DNA from: UBA10348 sp002469915
GTDB taxonomy: Bacteria > Bacteroidota > Rhodothermia > Rhodothermales > UBA10348
DNA: 64,000 nt
Assembly: GCA_029249345.1 (NCBI GenBank)
Contig: JAQWHM010000017.1
Location: forward strand, 186,001-250,000
Direction: 5' to 3'
Both the position numbers and the translations under genes were made by a program. Below the pieces are notes generated by a model. It had not been told where the DNA came from, did not search any database, and saw nothing but the letters and a program-made list of their open reading frames with translations. Shown piece by piece: positions 7,400 to 16,594 of the stretch (the stretch's first letter is position 1; each line of letters opens with the position of its first letter).

Positions 7400-10300
7400 T
7401 CAGTCGTTCTTTTTCTGAATACTGATCGTCAAGTTCTCGGAGTTAATTTCAAAATCAGCTACTAAATCGCCTCCGGGATGGGAGGCCGTTTGCAACTCAA
7501 GACACAGCGTCTCGTTCCGAATTGATTCCGCGTGGAAGTTAATAGCTGAAAGGATGGAATCCGAACCGTTGAACTGGACTGCAATACGATCTGTTACTTC
7601 GTAATTAGCTTCCTTTCGCATGTTTTGAATACGGTTCACGGTTTCTCGGGCATACCCTTCAGCCTGTAGCTCGGGCGAAATCTGTGTATCAAGGGCAACC
7701 GTAACACCACCTTCTTGACCAACTAACCAGCCTTCGATCCCCTCACTGACAATTTCTAAGTCATCTCCAGTTAGAGTGACCATCTCCGAGCCAGCGTCAA
7801 TCTCTATTTTGCCTTGGCTGAGAAAGAGATCAATATCCTCTGGTGTCAGGTTACCGATAGCTTGACTTACCGGTTTCATAAGCTTGCCAAGACGGCGGCC
7901 AAGTGCTTTGAAGTTTGCTTTAGCCTGTCTTTTGACCACATCCGATGACCCTTCGACGTACTCAATCGACTTGATGTTCGTCTCTTCCCTAATAATGGCA
8001 GCGACTTGATCGATCACATTTGACTCTACATTTGCTCCCGTAACGGTCAGTATCCTAGGAAGAGGCTGCCGCACATTAATAGAGGCTGTGTTTCGAAGGC
8101 CCAAGACAATCGATGAAATTGTCCTGGCAAGGTACATTTTATGCTCAAGTGCCCTATTAATGTTTGCCGTTCGTTCTTCCTCAGATGGAAAAGACGTAAG
8201 ATGAACGGATTCAACAGGAAAAGACTTCACGACACTGTTCACATTTCTGAACATCCAATCGGAATAGAAGGGTGCTATCGGAGCCATCAATCTGGAGACG
8301 GTCAAGAGACATTCAACCACAGTCTGATAGGCAGCAGACTTGTCTCCGTCCGATGATCCCGCGTCTTTAGCACTCCAAAAGCGTCGTCTGTTCCTGCGGA
8401 TATACCAGTTAGACAGCTCGTCTGAAAAAGCTTCAATAGCTCTAGCCGCGCGGGTTGGGTGATATTCTTCGAGCGCCTCATGGACCTCTGCTGCCGTTGA
8501 AGCGAGTCGAGACATGATCCAACGATCCATTTCAGGTCGATCTTCGATCGCGATATGAGATGCGCTAGAATAGCCATCTACATTGGCGTAAGTGGCAAAG
8601 AAAGAGTACACGTTAGAAAGCGTGTTGAAGAACTTACGCTGTGTTTCGACGATACCACGCTCGGAAAACTTCAGGTTTTCCCAGGGCGGGGTATTACTCA
8701 TCATGTACCAACGAATAGCATCGACGCCATACTTGTTGATCAATTCAAATGGATCGGCTGCGTTTCCTTTACTTTTGGACATCTTTTCGCCCTTCTCATC
8801 AAGAACGAGTCCATTAACGACCACATTTCTGTAGGCGTAATTATCCATAACGAGTGTTCCAATCGCATGCAGCGTGTAGAACCAGCCTCTGGTCTGATCC
8901 ACGCCTTCCGCAATAAAATCTCCTGGATAGGTTTTTTCGAATATTTCCTTGTTTTCGAACGGATAATGCCACTGCGCAAACGGCATTGCACCCGAATCAA
9001 ACCATACATCAATCAGGTCCTCGACCCGTCGCATGGTACCTCCGTCTGGTGCAGGCCAGGTCAGATTGTCTACAAACGGACGATGTAAATCAATATCGTC
9101 GTTGTTTTCAGGAAGCTGATCGCCACATTTCGCACGAAGGTCTGCGATAGACCCTATGACTTCGATATACTCAGAATCCGGAGCATCTGATTGCCAAATT
9201 GGCAGTGGCGTTCCCCAATATCGTCTCCTTGAGAGTGCCCAATCCACATTGTTTTCGAGCCAATCACCAAAACGGCCCGTTCCAATTCCCTTAGGCTGCC
9301 AATTGATCTGCTTATTCAGCTCAATAAGTCGCTCTTTCACAGCCGTGGTCTTGATGAACCATGACTCGACTGGATACGACATCAGTGGAGTGCCCTTGCG
9401 CCAATCATGCGGGTAATTATGCAGGTATGTTTCGTGCCTGTACATGAGCCCACGATCCCGAAGATCTCTTGTGGCGACCTTGTCTGCGTCTTTGAACCAA
9501 AGGCCGGCGACAATGCCAAATTCGTCTCTGAAATGGCCGTCCGGCTTTACTGCATTGAACATGGGAAGGTCTTCTTTCTTAGCCGTCTCATGATCTTCCG
9601 CGCCAAATGCCGGCGCCGTATGCACGATTCCAGTTCCATCCTCCGTAGAAACATAGTCCGCTGCTACTACCCTCCAAGCCTTTTCTGCGCCTTCCTCACC
9701 CTCGAAGTAGGAGAACAATGGTTCGTAGGTCCTCCCTAGCAAGTCCGCACCGGTCATCGTGTCGATGATCTCATAATCTTCCTTGATAACGGAAAGCCGT
9801 TTTTCGGCCAAGAACATGTCATGCTCTCCAATATCCTCTGTCGTAAGACGAATCCGCACGTAAGAAATCCGGCTTCCAACCGCTAAAGCGACGTTGGATA
9901 TCGTGGTCCAAGGCGTCGTCGTCCAGGCCAGGTAGTAAAGATTTTGATCTTCTGATGCTCTGAACCGAGTATAAATGCTAGGGTCTTGAACTTCCTTGTA
10001 CCCAAGACTTACTTCGTGCGAGGAAAGCACTGTCCCAGATCCAGGGCTGTACCACTGAATCTTAAACCCCTTGTACAGCAGGTCTTTCTTATAGATCTCG
10101 TTGAGAAGCCACCAAACACTCTCAATGTAACTCGACTTGAATGTGATGTACGGGTCATCCAGATTCACCCAATACCCCATGCGAGTGGTCAGCTCGTCCC
10201 AGAGACCCTTGTACTTCAATACGCTCTCACGGCATGCTGCATTGTACTTGGCGATGCCATATTCCTCTACCTGATGACGTCCTTCCAGTCCCAGCGCCTT

Positions 10301-10591
10301 CTCGACTTCGATTTCCACAGGTAGTCCGTGTGTATCCCAACCAGCCTTTCGGGCAACCTGAAAACCCTTCATCGTTTTAAAGCGGCAAAACGTGTCTTTG
10401 ATGGTTCTCGACATCACATGGTGGATGCCAGGCTTCCCATTTGCCGTTGGAGGGCCCTCGTAAAACGAAAACGTCTCCTGGCCTTCGTGCTGGCGTACAC
10501 TTTGCCCGAAAATGTCGTGTTCAGTCCAGAATTGAAGCACATCACGCTCCATTTGATTCGGGGACAGATCTTTATGCTCTTTAAAAGCCAT
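7400..10591 (-). CDS. ileS: Isoleucyl-tRNA synthetase, IleRS2 type with GIHH signature
   Basis: A class I aminoacyl-tRNA synthetase of 1063 residues that charges tRNA-Ile. Near the N-terminus the catalytic signature reads NGKPGIHHVMSR: G55-I56-H57-H58 replaces the usual HxGH. The second signature KMSKS is intact (GEKMSKSKGNAAD, near residue 600). The editing domain (TTTPWTTISNVALAVG, GTGIVHTAPAFGAEDH) and the anticodon-binding region (DRWIMSRL, PTRAARAIEAF, LSNWYIRRNRRRFW) are complete. The C-terminal part (LQAEGYARETVNRIQNMRKE) is of the eukaryote-like IleRS2 type rather than the zinc-ribbon IleRS1 type. IleRS2 enzymes are naturally mupirocin resistant, and the GxHH variant is reported to increase resistance further. 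Gene order: PNP upstream (99 bp), traR/dksA downstream (41 bp). Confidence 0.97.
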   Translation of the reverse strand: MAFKEHKDLSPNQMERDVLQFWTEHDIFGQSVRQHEGQETFSFYEGPPTANGKPGIHHVMSRTIKDTFCRFKTMKGFQVARKAGWDTHGLPVEIEVEKALGLEGRHQVEEYGIAKYNAACRESVLKYKGLWDELTTRMGYWVNLDDPYITFKSSYIESVWWLLNEIYKKDLLYKGFKIQWYSPGSGTVLSSHEVSLGYKEVQDPSIYTRFRASEDQNLYYLAWTTTPWTTISNVALAVGSRISYVRIRLTTEDIGEHDMFLAEKRLSVIKEDYEIIDTMTGADLLGRTYEPLFSYFEGEEGAEKAWRVVAADYVSTEDGTGIVHTAPAFGAEDHETAKKEDLPMFNAVKPDGHFRDEFGIVAGLWFKDADKVATRDLRDRGLMYRHETYLHNYPHDWRKGTPLMSYPVESWFIKTTAVKERLIELNKQINWQPKGIGTGRFGDWLENNVDWALSRRRYWGTPLPIWQSDAPDSEYIEVIGSIADLRAKCGDQLPENNDDIDLHRPFVDNLTWPAPDGGTMRRVEDLIDVWFDSGAMPFAQWHYPFENKEIFEKTYPGDFIAEGVDQTRGWFYTLHAIGTLVMDNYAYRNVVVNGLVLDEKGEKMSKSKGNAADPFELINKYGVDAIRWYMMSNTPPWENLKFSERGIVETQRKFFNTLSNVYSFFATYANVDGYSSASHIAIEDRPEMDRWIMSRLASTAAEVHEALEEYHPTRAARAIEAFSDELSNWYIRRNRRRFWSAKDAGSSDGDKSAAYQTVVECLLTVSRLMAPIAPFYSDWMFRNVNSVVKSFPVESVHLTSFPSEEERTANINRALEHKMYLARTISSIVLGLRNTASINVRQPLPRILTVTGANVESNVIDQVAAIIREETNIKSIEYVEGSSDVVKRQAKANFKALGRRLGKLMKPVSQAIGNLTPEDIDLFLSQGKIEIDAGSEMVTLTGDDLEIVSEGIEGWLVGQEGGVTVALDTQISPELQAEGYARETVNRIQNMRKEANYEVTDRIAVQFNGSDSILSAINFHAESIRNETLCLELQTASHPGGDLVADFEINSENLTISIQKKND

Positions 10592-10690
10592 AATTTCGGG
10601 GAATTCGATTAAATACGAGTGGGCCTAGGGAAGCGCAGAAGATAGCAATTTGCCACCGCTTCAGGATGGAGCTAATGCAAATTTGCTCCG

Positions 10691-11530
10691 CTAGAGCTGG
10701 GGCAAAATATGTATAAGAAGGGTGCTCAGCGCCGGTGAAGCTTTAGCAGCTGCAGCTAAAACATCTTCCAGAGATAGCGGCTGTAAGGTTTCCGGAAAAC
10801 ACTCGTCAGTAACGACAGAGAAAGCGATGACGTTGATATCCATATGCCTCGCCACGAGTACCTCGGGGACCGTGCTCATTCCGACCACGTCTGCACCCAT
10901 GAGTCGGAGCATCGTGTATTCTGCACGCGTCTCAAGGTTGGGTCCCACACAGGCCACATAAATACCCTCATGCAAGGGAATAGAACAGTCATTGGCTGCA
11001 ACACGTGCGATTTTTCGCAATTCACTCGCATATGGATCGCTCATATCCGGAAACCGTGGACCCCACGCATCATGGTTCGGTCCTTCAAGAGGATTACGAC
11101 CCGTCAGATTGATATGGTCTTCTATGATCATGATATCACCTGAGCGATATTCCGGGTTCATAGCACCAGAAGCATTTGAAACGATAAGGGTCTTGATCCC
11201 GCACTCGCCAAGAACCCGAACAGGTAGGGTAACTTGATTGGCATCGTATCCTTCGTACAGGTGTACCCGGCCATGGAGAGCCACGATGGGAGTACCCTTG
11301 ATTGAACCAAAAACAAGCGATCCTTCATGCGACTCAACCGTCGAGACAGGAAAATTGGGAATCTCTGAAAAAGGGACCTCGACTTCCACATCAATCATGG
11401 ATACAAGATTTCCCAGACCCGTGCCTAGAATAATTGCTTTGTCAGGAAAATCAGCCTGAATGGCCTGCAAATAGGCTGTGGCCTGGGCAACCATTTCAGG
11501 ATAGGATAAAGCGTTTTTGCTATTCATCAT
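10691..11530 (-). CDS. Purine nucleoside phosphorylase, trimeric PNP/MTAP family
   Basis: A 279-residue cytoplasmic enzyme that splits purine (deoxy)ribonucleosides with phosphate into base and (deoxy)ribose-1-phosphate for salvage. Family motifs: GTGLGNL (phosphate loop), ESHEGSLVFG, LHGRVHLYEGY, VSNASGAMNP, GPNLETRAEY and GADVVGMSTVPE. At the base-specificity site the sequence is VVTDECFP: an aspartate replaces the asparagine that mammalian PNP uses for 6-oxopurines (ITNK), which could widen or shift base preference. Its start overlaps the divIVA stop by 11 bp (ATGATGAATAG), so the two are probably translationally coupled. The second ATG (11527) is an equally good start. Confidence 0.93.
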   Translation of the reverse strand: MMNSKNALSYPEMVAQATAYLQAIQADFPDKAIILGTGLGNLVSMIDVEVEVPFSEIPNFPVSTVESHEGSLVFGSIKGTPIVALHGRVHLYEGYDANQVTLPVRVLGECGIKTLIVSNASGAMNPEYRSGDIMIIEDHINLTGRNPLEGPNHDAWGPRFPDMSDPYASELRKIARVAANDCSIPLHEGIYVACVGPNLETRAEYTMLRLMGADVVGMSTVPEVLVARHMDINVIAFSVVTDECFPETLQPLSLEDVLAAAAKASPALSTLLIHILPQL

Positions 11531-12488
11531 CCAAGTCTTTCAGAATCTGATGGATTTTTCTAATCTCTTCGTCAGCATCATCGCCGCTGTCTTCTTCAGG
11601 AGCGGGACGAACATCTTGCTCGTTATCTGTAATCATCATATCGGGCTCACTTGCGGACTCTTCTAACCGATCATCATGAGACTCAACATTAGTCTCGTCA
11701 TCGGAATCGTCCACGAATTCGTCTACCGACTCAAATATGGGGGTGACACGCCAAGATATTTCCTCGTTATCATCTGCGACTTCCTCCTCAGACGCATCCT
11801 CTTCGCTGTCGGACGCTTGCTGATGTGATTCCGCATCGATGTAGTCTTCAGACTCAACCTCAACATAGTCTTCGGGCTCATCGGCAACGCTCTCCATTTC
11901 TGGTGCCGATCCGGCATCTTCAAATGCTGCAGGAATACCGGGTTCATCCGCCGGAGTAGGATGATCATTTTCATCAACGCCTTCTCGAACCAGTTCGATC
12001 TCCTTGCGAGGTTCTGAGCCCGTCAACTGGGTATGAGCTGAATCATTATCGTAATGACTCAAGATCTCTAGTTCAGAAACGAGAAAGGATCGCAGCTTAG
12101 CAACAATTTCCTGCTGCCGAACGGCATACCGTGCAGTATCTCGTTTAATCTGAAGACGGTCCAAATCAGCGTCTTTTTGAAGGTTCACTACACGCTCTTC
12201 TGCGATCTCCACCATCGACTTAGCCTTCTTTTCCGCATTCTCAATCGTCTGCCTAGCGCTGGTGCGAGCTGTCTGCAATGCCACTTCAAGGGCCTCTTCC
12301 ACCTTCATGTAGTGGTTAATCTTGAGCTGTTGTTCTTGAACCCGTTCCTCACTTCGGCGAAGATCATCAACAACCTCTTGCCATTGACCCGCCACTATCT
12401 CCAAGAAGGAGTCTACTTCATCCATATCGTAGCCTCTAAAAGCCCGACTGAATTCCTGTTTTCGGATATCCAAAGAAGTAATCTTCAT
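11520..12488 (-). CDS. divIVA: DivIVA domain protein with acidic C-terminal extension
   Basis: A 322-residue cytoplasmic, membrane-curvature-type scaffold. The N-terminal DivIVA signature is clear (ITSLDIRKQEFSRAFRGYD, MDEVDSFLEIV), followed by coiled coil at about 35-160. From about residue 175 the protein becomes a long, low-complexity acidic tail rich in D, E and S, with a short hydrophobic/charged end (EEIRKIHQILKDLDDE). In Gram-positive bacteria DivIVA marks poles and septa and recruits division or cell-wall enzymes; in Bacteroidota its role is poorly known. The neighbours yggS (upstream) and ileS/lspA (downstream) match the gene order of Gram-positive divIVA clusters. The acidic tail is probably disordered and may serve as a partner-binding region (inference). 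Confidence 0.88.
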   Translation of the reverse strand: MKITSLDIRKQEFSRAFRGYDMDEVDSFLEIVAGQWQEVVDDLRRSEERVQEQQLKINHYMKVEEALEVALQTARTSARQTIENAEKKAKSMVEIAEERVVNLQKDADLDRLQIKRDTARYAVRQQEIVAKLRSFLVSELEILSHYDNDSAHTQLTGSEPRKEIELVREGVDENDHPTPADEPGIPAAFEDAGSAPEMESVADEPEDYVEVESEDYIDAESHQQASDSEEDASEEEVADDNEEISWRVTPIFESVDEFVDDSDDETNVESHDDRLEESASEPDMMITDNEQDVRPAPEEDSGDDADEEIRKIHQILKDLDDE

Positions 12489-12582
12489 GTGCAGGGTTAG
12501 TTAGGGTTACTGGGAAACCAATAAAATGGGTGAGATAATCTGTTCGGGACGGTTGCCCTGCAGTAAGATACAGTATTATGCC

Positions 12583-13299
12583 CTATTTCGTCATCCCATA
12601 TGATCGAGAGCCAAAAACAGCACTTCCTACCCGCACATGCGTCGCTCCCTCCTCTATGGCAACATGAAAATCTCCACTCATTCCCATAGAGAGAATGGGC
12701 CGGCTATCGGGTAAGAGTCGATCTAAAGAGGCCTCCAGAACATGCCGCAGCCGCGCAAATTGAGGTCTTACCCGCTCAGCATCCGGTGACGGACTCGCTA
12801 GGGTCATGAATCCTCGGATACGAACGTGCGAGAATTCAGCTATTTCGTCCAGAAAAGCGTCTACCTCGGTGGGCTCAAGTCCAAACTTGGACGCCTCTCC
12901 CGAAACGTTTACTTGGATGAGACAATCAAGTTGTTGGCCCGCATGCTTTAGTCTTGTATCGAGTGCTCTTGCCAGGCGAGAACTGTCTAAGGCATGAAAT
13001 AGGTTGCAGTGACCCACAATATCTTTCGCTTTATTCCGCTGTAAATGACCAATAAAATGCCACAGAATCGGATGATTGGCGTACTCGTTTCCTATCAACT
13101 GGTGCTTAGAGACCAACTCTTGAACTTTATTTTCCCCAAAATCAATCTGGCCGTACGAAGCCAGCTCAGTGATTGCGCTAGAAGGAAACGTCTTAGATAC
13201 GGCGATTAACGTAACGTCATCAGGTTGACGGTCAGACAACCTTGCGCTTTCTGCTATCCGCTCCTTTACTCTCAGAAGATTTTCTTTTCGATCTGTCAC
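12583..13299 (-). CDS. yggS: YggS/PLPBP family pyridoxal-phosphate homeostasis protein
   Basis: A 238-residue single-domain TIM-barrel protein that binds PLP and buffers its free concentration; it has no known catalytic activity. Recognisable motifs: VTLIAVSKTFPSSAI with the PLP lysine, DFGENKVQEL, WHFIGHLQRNK, LIQVNVSGEASKFGL, RGFMTLAS, LSMGMSGDFHVAIEEGATHVRVGSAVFG. Length and motif order agree with the family. It begins 6 bp after the ybbP stop, so it is probably co-transcribed with the ABC exporter genes, and is followed after 94 bp by divIVA. In Firmicutes the orthologue is ylmE, part of the division cluster upstream of divIVA. Confidence 0.95.
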   Translation of the reverse strand: MTDRKENLLRVKERIAESARLSDRQPDDVTLIAVSKTFPSSAITELASYGQIDFGENKVQELVSKHQLIGNEYANHPILWHFIGHLQRNKAKDIVGHCNLFHALDSSRLARALDTRLKHAGQQLDCLIQVNVSGEASKFGLEPTEVDAFLDEIAEFSHVRIRGFMTLASPSPDAERVRPQFARLRHVLEASLDRLLPDSRPILSMGMSGDFHVAIEEGATHVRVGSAVFGSRSYGMTK

Positions 13300-13305
13300 T
13301 TCAAA

Positions 13306-15873
13306 TCAGGTTTCGTTTCGCAACACGTCCAAGGCTTGGCGCTCGTACACACCTCGGGAATTTACTAATCCGATGAGAATCGTCAACGATATCACGGTTA
13401 TTAATATCAGTGCGATCGAGCCGTACGGAATGATTAATGCGGAATCGAAGACGAATCGTGAAATCGCCCAACCAGCACCAAAAGAGAATATGAGTCCGGT
13501 AACGGATGAAATTAAGCCCAGTGTGAAGTACTCCACAGCCATAATCTGAAGAACAGCTTTCCTGGAGGCTCCAAGCGTTTTTAATAATACGCTCTCCTCC
13601 ATACGTTGAAAACGACTAATCATAACCGACCCAGATAGCACGATGAGTCCTGTAATCACTGAGAAGAGAGCCATAAAGCGTACTACGAAAGCTATTCGGG
13701 AAAAAATGGCTTCGAACACGGACAATACCACTGAAACATCGATCGAAGAAACGTTCGGATGAGCGCGAACCACCGCGGACTGCAACACAGCGGACTGGCG
13801 TTCATCTTGAGCGCGCGTCATGAGGACATGAAAGGCAGGAGCAGAATCAATCGGTCCAGTTGGAAAGACAATAAAGAAGTTGGTCTGCATGTTGCGCCAG
13901 TCTACCGTTCGAAGACTAGCAACACGTGTGGTCATCTCAACTCCCTGCACGTTGAACACAATGGTATCACCCACTTCAACTTCCAGTTGAGTGGCAACAT
14001 CCCTTTCAACAGATACTGGAATCGGACCATCGCCTGAGAACACACCGACAAACTCCCCCTCAATCAGTGTTTCCGATTCGGTGAGGTAGTCGCGATACGT
14101 CGAGCGGTATTCCCGTCGATGTGCCCAAGAAGTCTGCCTTGTGGTATCTGCCCGCATAGATTCAACGGTCTCTCCATTTACTGAAGAAATACGCATCGTT
14201 ACAATTGGGACCTGATCAATTACAGGCATTTCTTGAAGCTCAACGATTTCTGCAACCTGATCAATCTGATAGGGCTGGATGTCGTAAAAGACTAGATTGG
14301 GTTGCTCGTTCGAAGAAGCGAAGTCTATCTGTCCTAGTAACGTCTGCTCGCTTAGAAGCATCGTGGACACCAAAAAGGTGCCCAGTCCCAAAGAAACAAC
14401 CATCATCAAGGTCTGATTCTGTGGCCGATATAAATTCGCAATACCCTGACGTATGACATACGATACGTTGGATGGTCCTCTTCTACGCAGGAGATGAATG
14501 ACCAGCCGGGCAATACCTGCCAACAATAGAAAGACGACAAGAAGGACGCCGGCGTATCCCAGACCAAACGCGGGTGAGGGAGCTTGTAGAACAGCTAGAA
14601 TGGTGACAAAAATGCCCACCAGCGAAATGAGAACCCACCAAGAGAGCGACCGTTTTGAAGACCCCTCTGCATATTCAATTCTGAGTGCAGCTAAGGGGGG
14701 TATAGATCGCACGCTGAATAAGGGTAGTAACGCAAAAAGTAGCGTTACTCCTAAGCCAATACTAGATCCGAGCAGCACAGCCGACCAAGAGATAAAGAAC
14801 TCCACGTCTACTGGAAGGAAATCACGTAAAATGATCGGTATAACCGTTTGCAAACCAATCCCAACTCCGCTCCCAGCAACCGCTCCGATCAGCCCCATTC
14901 CTGCGGCCTGTAGTAGATAGACTCCGAACGTTTGCCACGAGGATGCACCGTAGCACCTTAAGACCGCAACCGTTTGAATCCGTTGTCTCACATAGACATG
15001 GATACTACTTGCCACTCCCAAGCTACCTAGGATCAAGGCTACAAACCCGACCAATCCGAGAAAACGGTATAGGTTGGTCAGCGCCTCATTCCAGCCTTCT
15101 CGCTCCTCGCTAACCGTATCCGTGCCTACTCGTTCAGGTCGTAGTCGATCTTCTAGATCATCGACAATTGCGTCTGCATTTCTATTATCGTCAAAGCGAA
15201 AATAGACCTCATAATCGGCGCGACTTCCTGTGGCCAACAAGGTGGTATCTATGCGGGCTAGAGGGACATAAATTCGAGGACTAAAGAGCATTATGGCAGC
15301 AGATTCCCGCGGTGTCTGAATCAGCTTTCCAGATATGGGATAGGTTACATTTCCGATTCGCACCGAATCGCCTACCTGCACATCGTATTGGACCATGAGC
15401 GTTCCATCGACTAACGCTCCGCCCTCTTCTAGATACGCAGTGGAGGCCTCTGGAGGGTCTGTTTCAATCGTACCGTAATATGGAAAACCAGATTCATGAC
15501 CTCGTACGGTTGCCAAACGCGTCGCATCGGATCCTGTGAAATAGGCCATCGAGGAAAATGAAGTTCGACGGCTCTGTCGTCCTCCGAGTGAATCGATGAT
15601 GGCCTCCACATCGTCGGAGAAGGGCTTGCTGCTTTCAAAACTGAGATCTGCACCAAGTAATGTGCGCGACTCAGCATCTACGGTTGCTTGCAGGTTGTCT
15701 CCAAAGGAATTGATGGCTACCAAAGCAGCCACCCCCAGCACCATGGAAGAAACAAACAGAGCTAGTTTTGTGCGACTGCCTCGGGAATCGCGCCATGCGA
15801 AGGACATGATCCACTTAAGACCAACCTTCGAAGACGGTATAGCAGAGTGCTGCTGATTAAGTTCTCTACTCAT
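13306..15873 (-). CDS. ybbP: ABC transporter permease, FtsX/MacB-like (YbbP type)
   Basis: An inner-membrane permease of about 855 residues with two FtsX-like halves. Membrane segments: one near the N-terminus (LALFVSSMVLGVAALVAI), three around 255-395 (GLVGFVALILGSLGVASSI and following), central helices linking the halves, and a final FtsX group at the C-terminus (VVRFMALFSVITGLIVLSG, and two more). Large periplasmic domains lie between. I chose the ATG at 15873 (MSRELNQQHS) because it overlaps the stop of the ATPase gene as ATGAGTAG; the longer start at 15918 would overlap the ATPase by 53 bp. With ybbA it should form an exporter; the E. coli YbbAP pair also lies next to tesA, and substrate is not established. 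Confidence 0.9.
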   Translation of the reverse strand: MSRELNQQHSAIPSSKVGLKWIMSFAWRDSRGSRTKLALFVSSMVLGVAALVAINSFGDNLQATVDAESRTLLGADLSFESSKPFSDDVEAIIDSLGGRQSRRTSFSSMAYFTGSDATRLATVRGHESGFPYYGTIETDPPEASTAYLEEGGALVDGTLMVQYDVQVGDSVRIGNVTYPISGKLIQTPRESAAIMLFSPRIYVPLARIDTTLLATGSRADYEVYFRFDDNRNADAIVDDLEDRLRPERVGTDTVSEEREGWNEALTNLYRFLGLVGFVALILGSLGVASSIHVYVRQRIQTVAVLRCYGASSWQTFGVYLLQAAGMGLIGAVAGSGVGIGLQTVIPIILRDFLPVDVEFFISWSAVLLGSSIGLGVTLLFALLPLFSVRSIPPLAALRIEYAEGSSKRSLSWWVLISLVGIFVTILAVLQAPSPAFGLGYAGVLLVVFLLLAGIARLVIHLLRRRGPSNVSYVIRQGIANLYRPQNQTLMMVVSLGLGTFLVSTMLLSEQTLLGQIDFASSNEQPNLVFYDIQPYQIDQVAEIVELQEMPVIDQVPIVTMRISSVNGETVESMRADTTRQTSWAHRREYRSTYRDYLTESETLIEGEFVGVFSGDGPIPVSVERDVATQLEVEVGDTIVFNVQGVEMTTRVASLRTVDWRNMQTNFFIVFPTGPIDSAPAFHVLMTRAQDERQSAVLQSAVVRAHPNVSSIDVSVVLSVFEAIFSRIAFVVRFMALFSVITGLIVLSGSVMISRFQRMEESVLLKTLGASRKAVLQIMAVEYFTLGLISSVTGLIFSFGAGWAISRFVFDSALIIPYGSIALILITVISLTILIGLVNSRGVYERQALDVLRNET

Positions 15874-16567
15874 GCGTAGATGCAAGGCTAGGTGATGCTG
15901 TTTCGACCATTTCACCACCCTTTAAACGAATGATGCGTTCCGTTCTGGACGCGAGATCCATGTCGTGCGTGACGAGCACGAGGGTAGTCCCGGCCGTTTC
16001 ATTCAAACGGAATAGAATGTCTACGATCGTATCTCCCGTATCTGAATCCAGATTTCCGGTAGGCTCATCTGCAAACAGAATATTGGGCTTGTTAATAAAG
16101 GCTCGAGCTAGGGCGACTCGTTGCTGTTCGCCGCCTGAAAGCTGCGTAGGATAATGACCATGGCGTTCACGAAGTCCTACCTCATTCAATAAGCGGACTG
16201 CTTCCTCTTTCGCATTCTTTTCTCCTCGCAGTTCGGAAGGCACCATCACGTTTTCAAGGGCCGTGAGAGTGGGAATGAGCCTGAAGGATTGAAAAACAAA
16301 ACCGACATGTTCGTTTCGAACGCGGGCACGATCGTCTTCCGAAAGAGAACTGAGTGGATGACCGCACAATTCAACCGAACCGGTTGAGGGTGTATCGAGG
16401 CCAGCACTTAGACCAAGGAGAGTCGTTTTTCCACTACCGGACGGCCCGACAATCGAAACCGAGTTGCCTTTCATCAATTCAAACGAAACATCTTTCAGGA
16501 CGGTCAGCGATGCCGAACCGCTCTGATAGGTTCTTGAGAGATCATTTATCTTTAAAACACTTTCCAT
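15866..16567 (-). CDS. ybbA: ABC transporter ATP-binding protein (YbbA/LolD-like)
   Basis: A 233-residue cytoplasmic ATPase of the MacB/LolD/FtsE group. Motifs: Walker A GPSGSGKTT, Q-loop FVFQSFRLIPTLTALENV, signature LSGGEQQRVALARAF, Walker B ILFADEPTGNLDS, and the H-loop LVLVTHDMDLA. It overlaps the permease gene by 8 bp and is divergent from tesA with fewer than 40 bp between starts, so the two promoters must be intertwined. Together with the permease it should act as a mechanotransmission-type exporter. Confidence 0.94.
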   Translation of the reverse strand: MESVLKINDLSRTYQSGSASLTVLKDVSFELMKGNSVSIVGPSGSGKTTLLGLSAGLDTPSTGSVELCGHPLSSLSEDDRARVRNEHVGFVFQSFRLIPTLTALENVMVPSELRGEKNAKEEAVRLLNEVGLRERHGHYPTQLSGGEQQRVALARAFINKPNILFADEPTGNLDSDTGDTIVDILFRLNETAGTTLVLVTHDMDLASRTERIIRLKGGEMVETASPSLASTHE

Positions 16568-16594
16568 AATTGCCCGACAGTTCCCTTGTTGCAG

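Noticed and set aside
8555..9088. 177-codon plus-strand open frame inside ileS
   Set aside because: Lies antisense to a clear synthetase domain; several similar shadows occur along ileS.
10592..10690. Weak inverted repeats between PNP and ileS (AGCAATTTGC/GCAAATTTGCT; GGAGC/GCTCC)
   Set aside because: Arms are short or imperfect, no T-tract, and alternative pairings compete; not convincing as a terminator or T-box.
15874..15918. N-terminal extension of the ybbP permease
   Set aside because: It lies wholly inside the ATPase gene; the ATGAGTAG overlap gives a more usual start.
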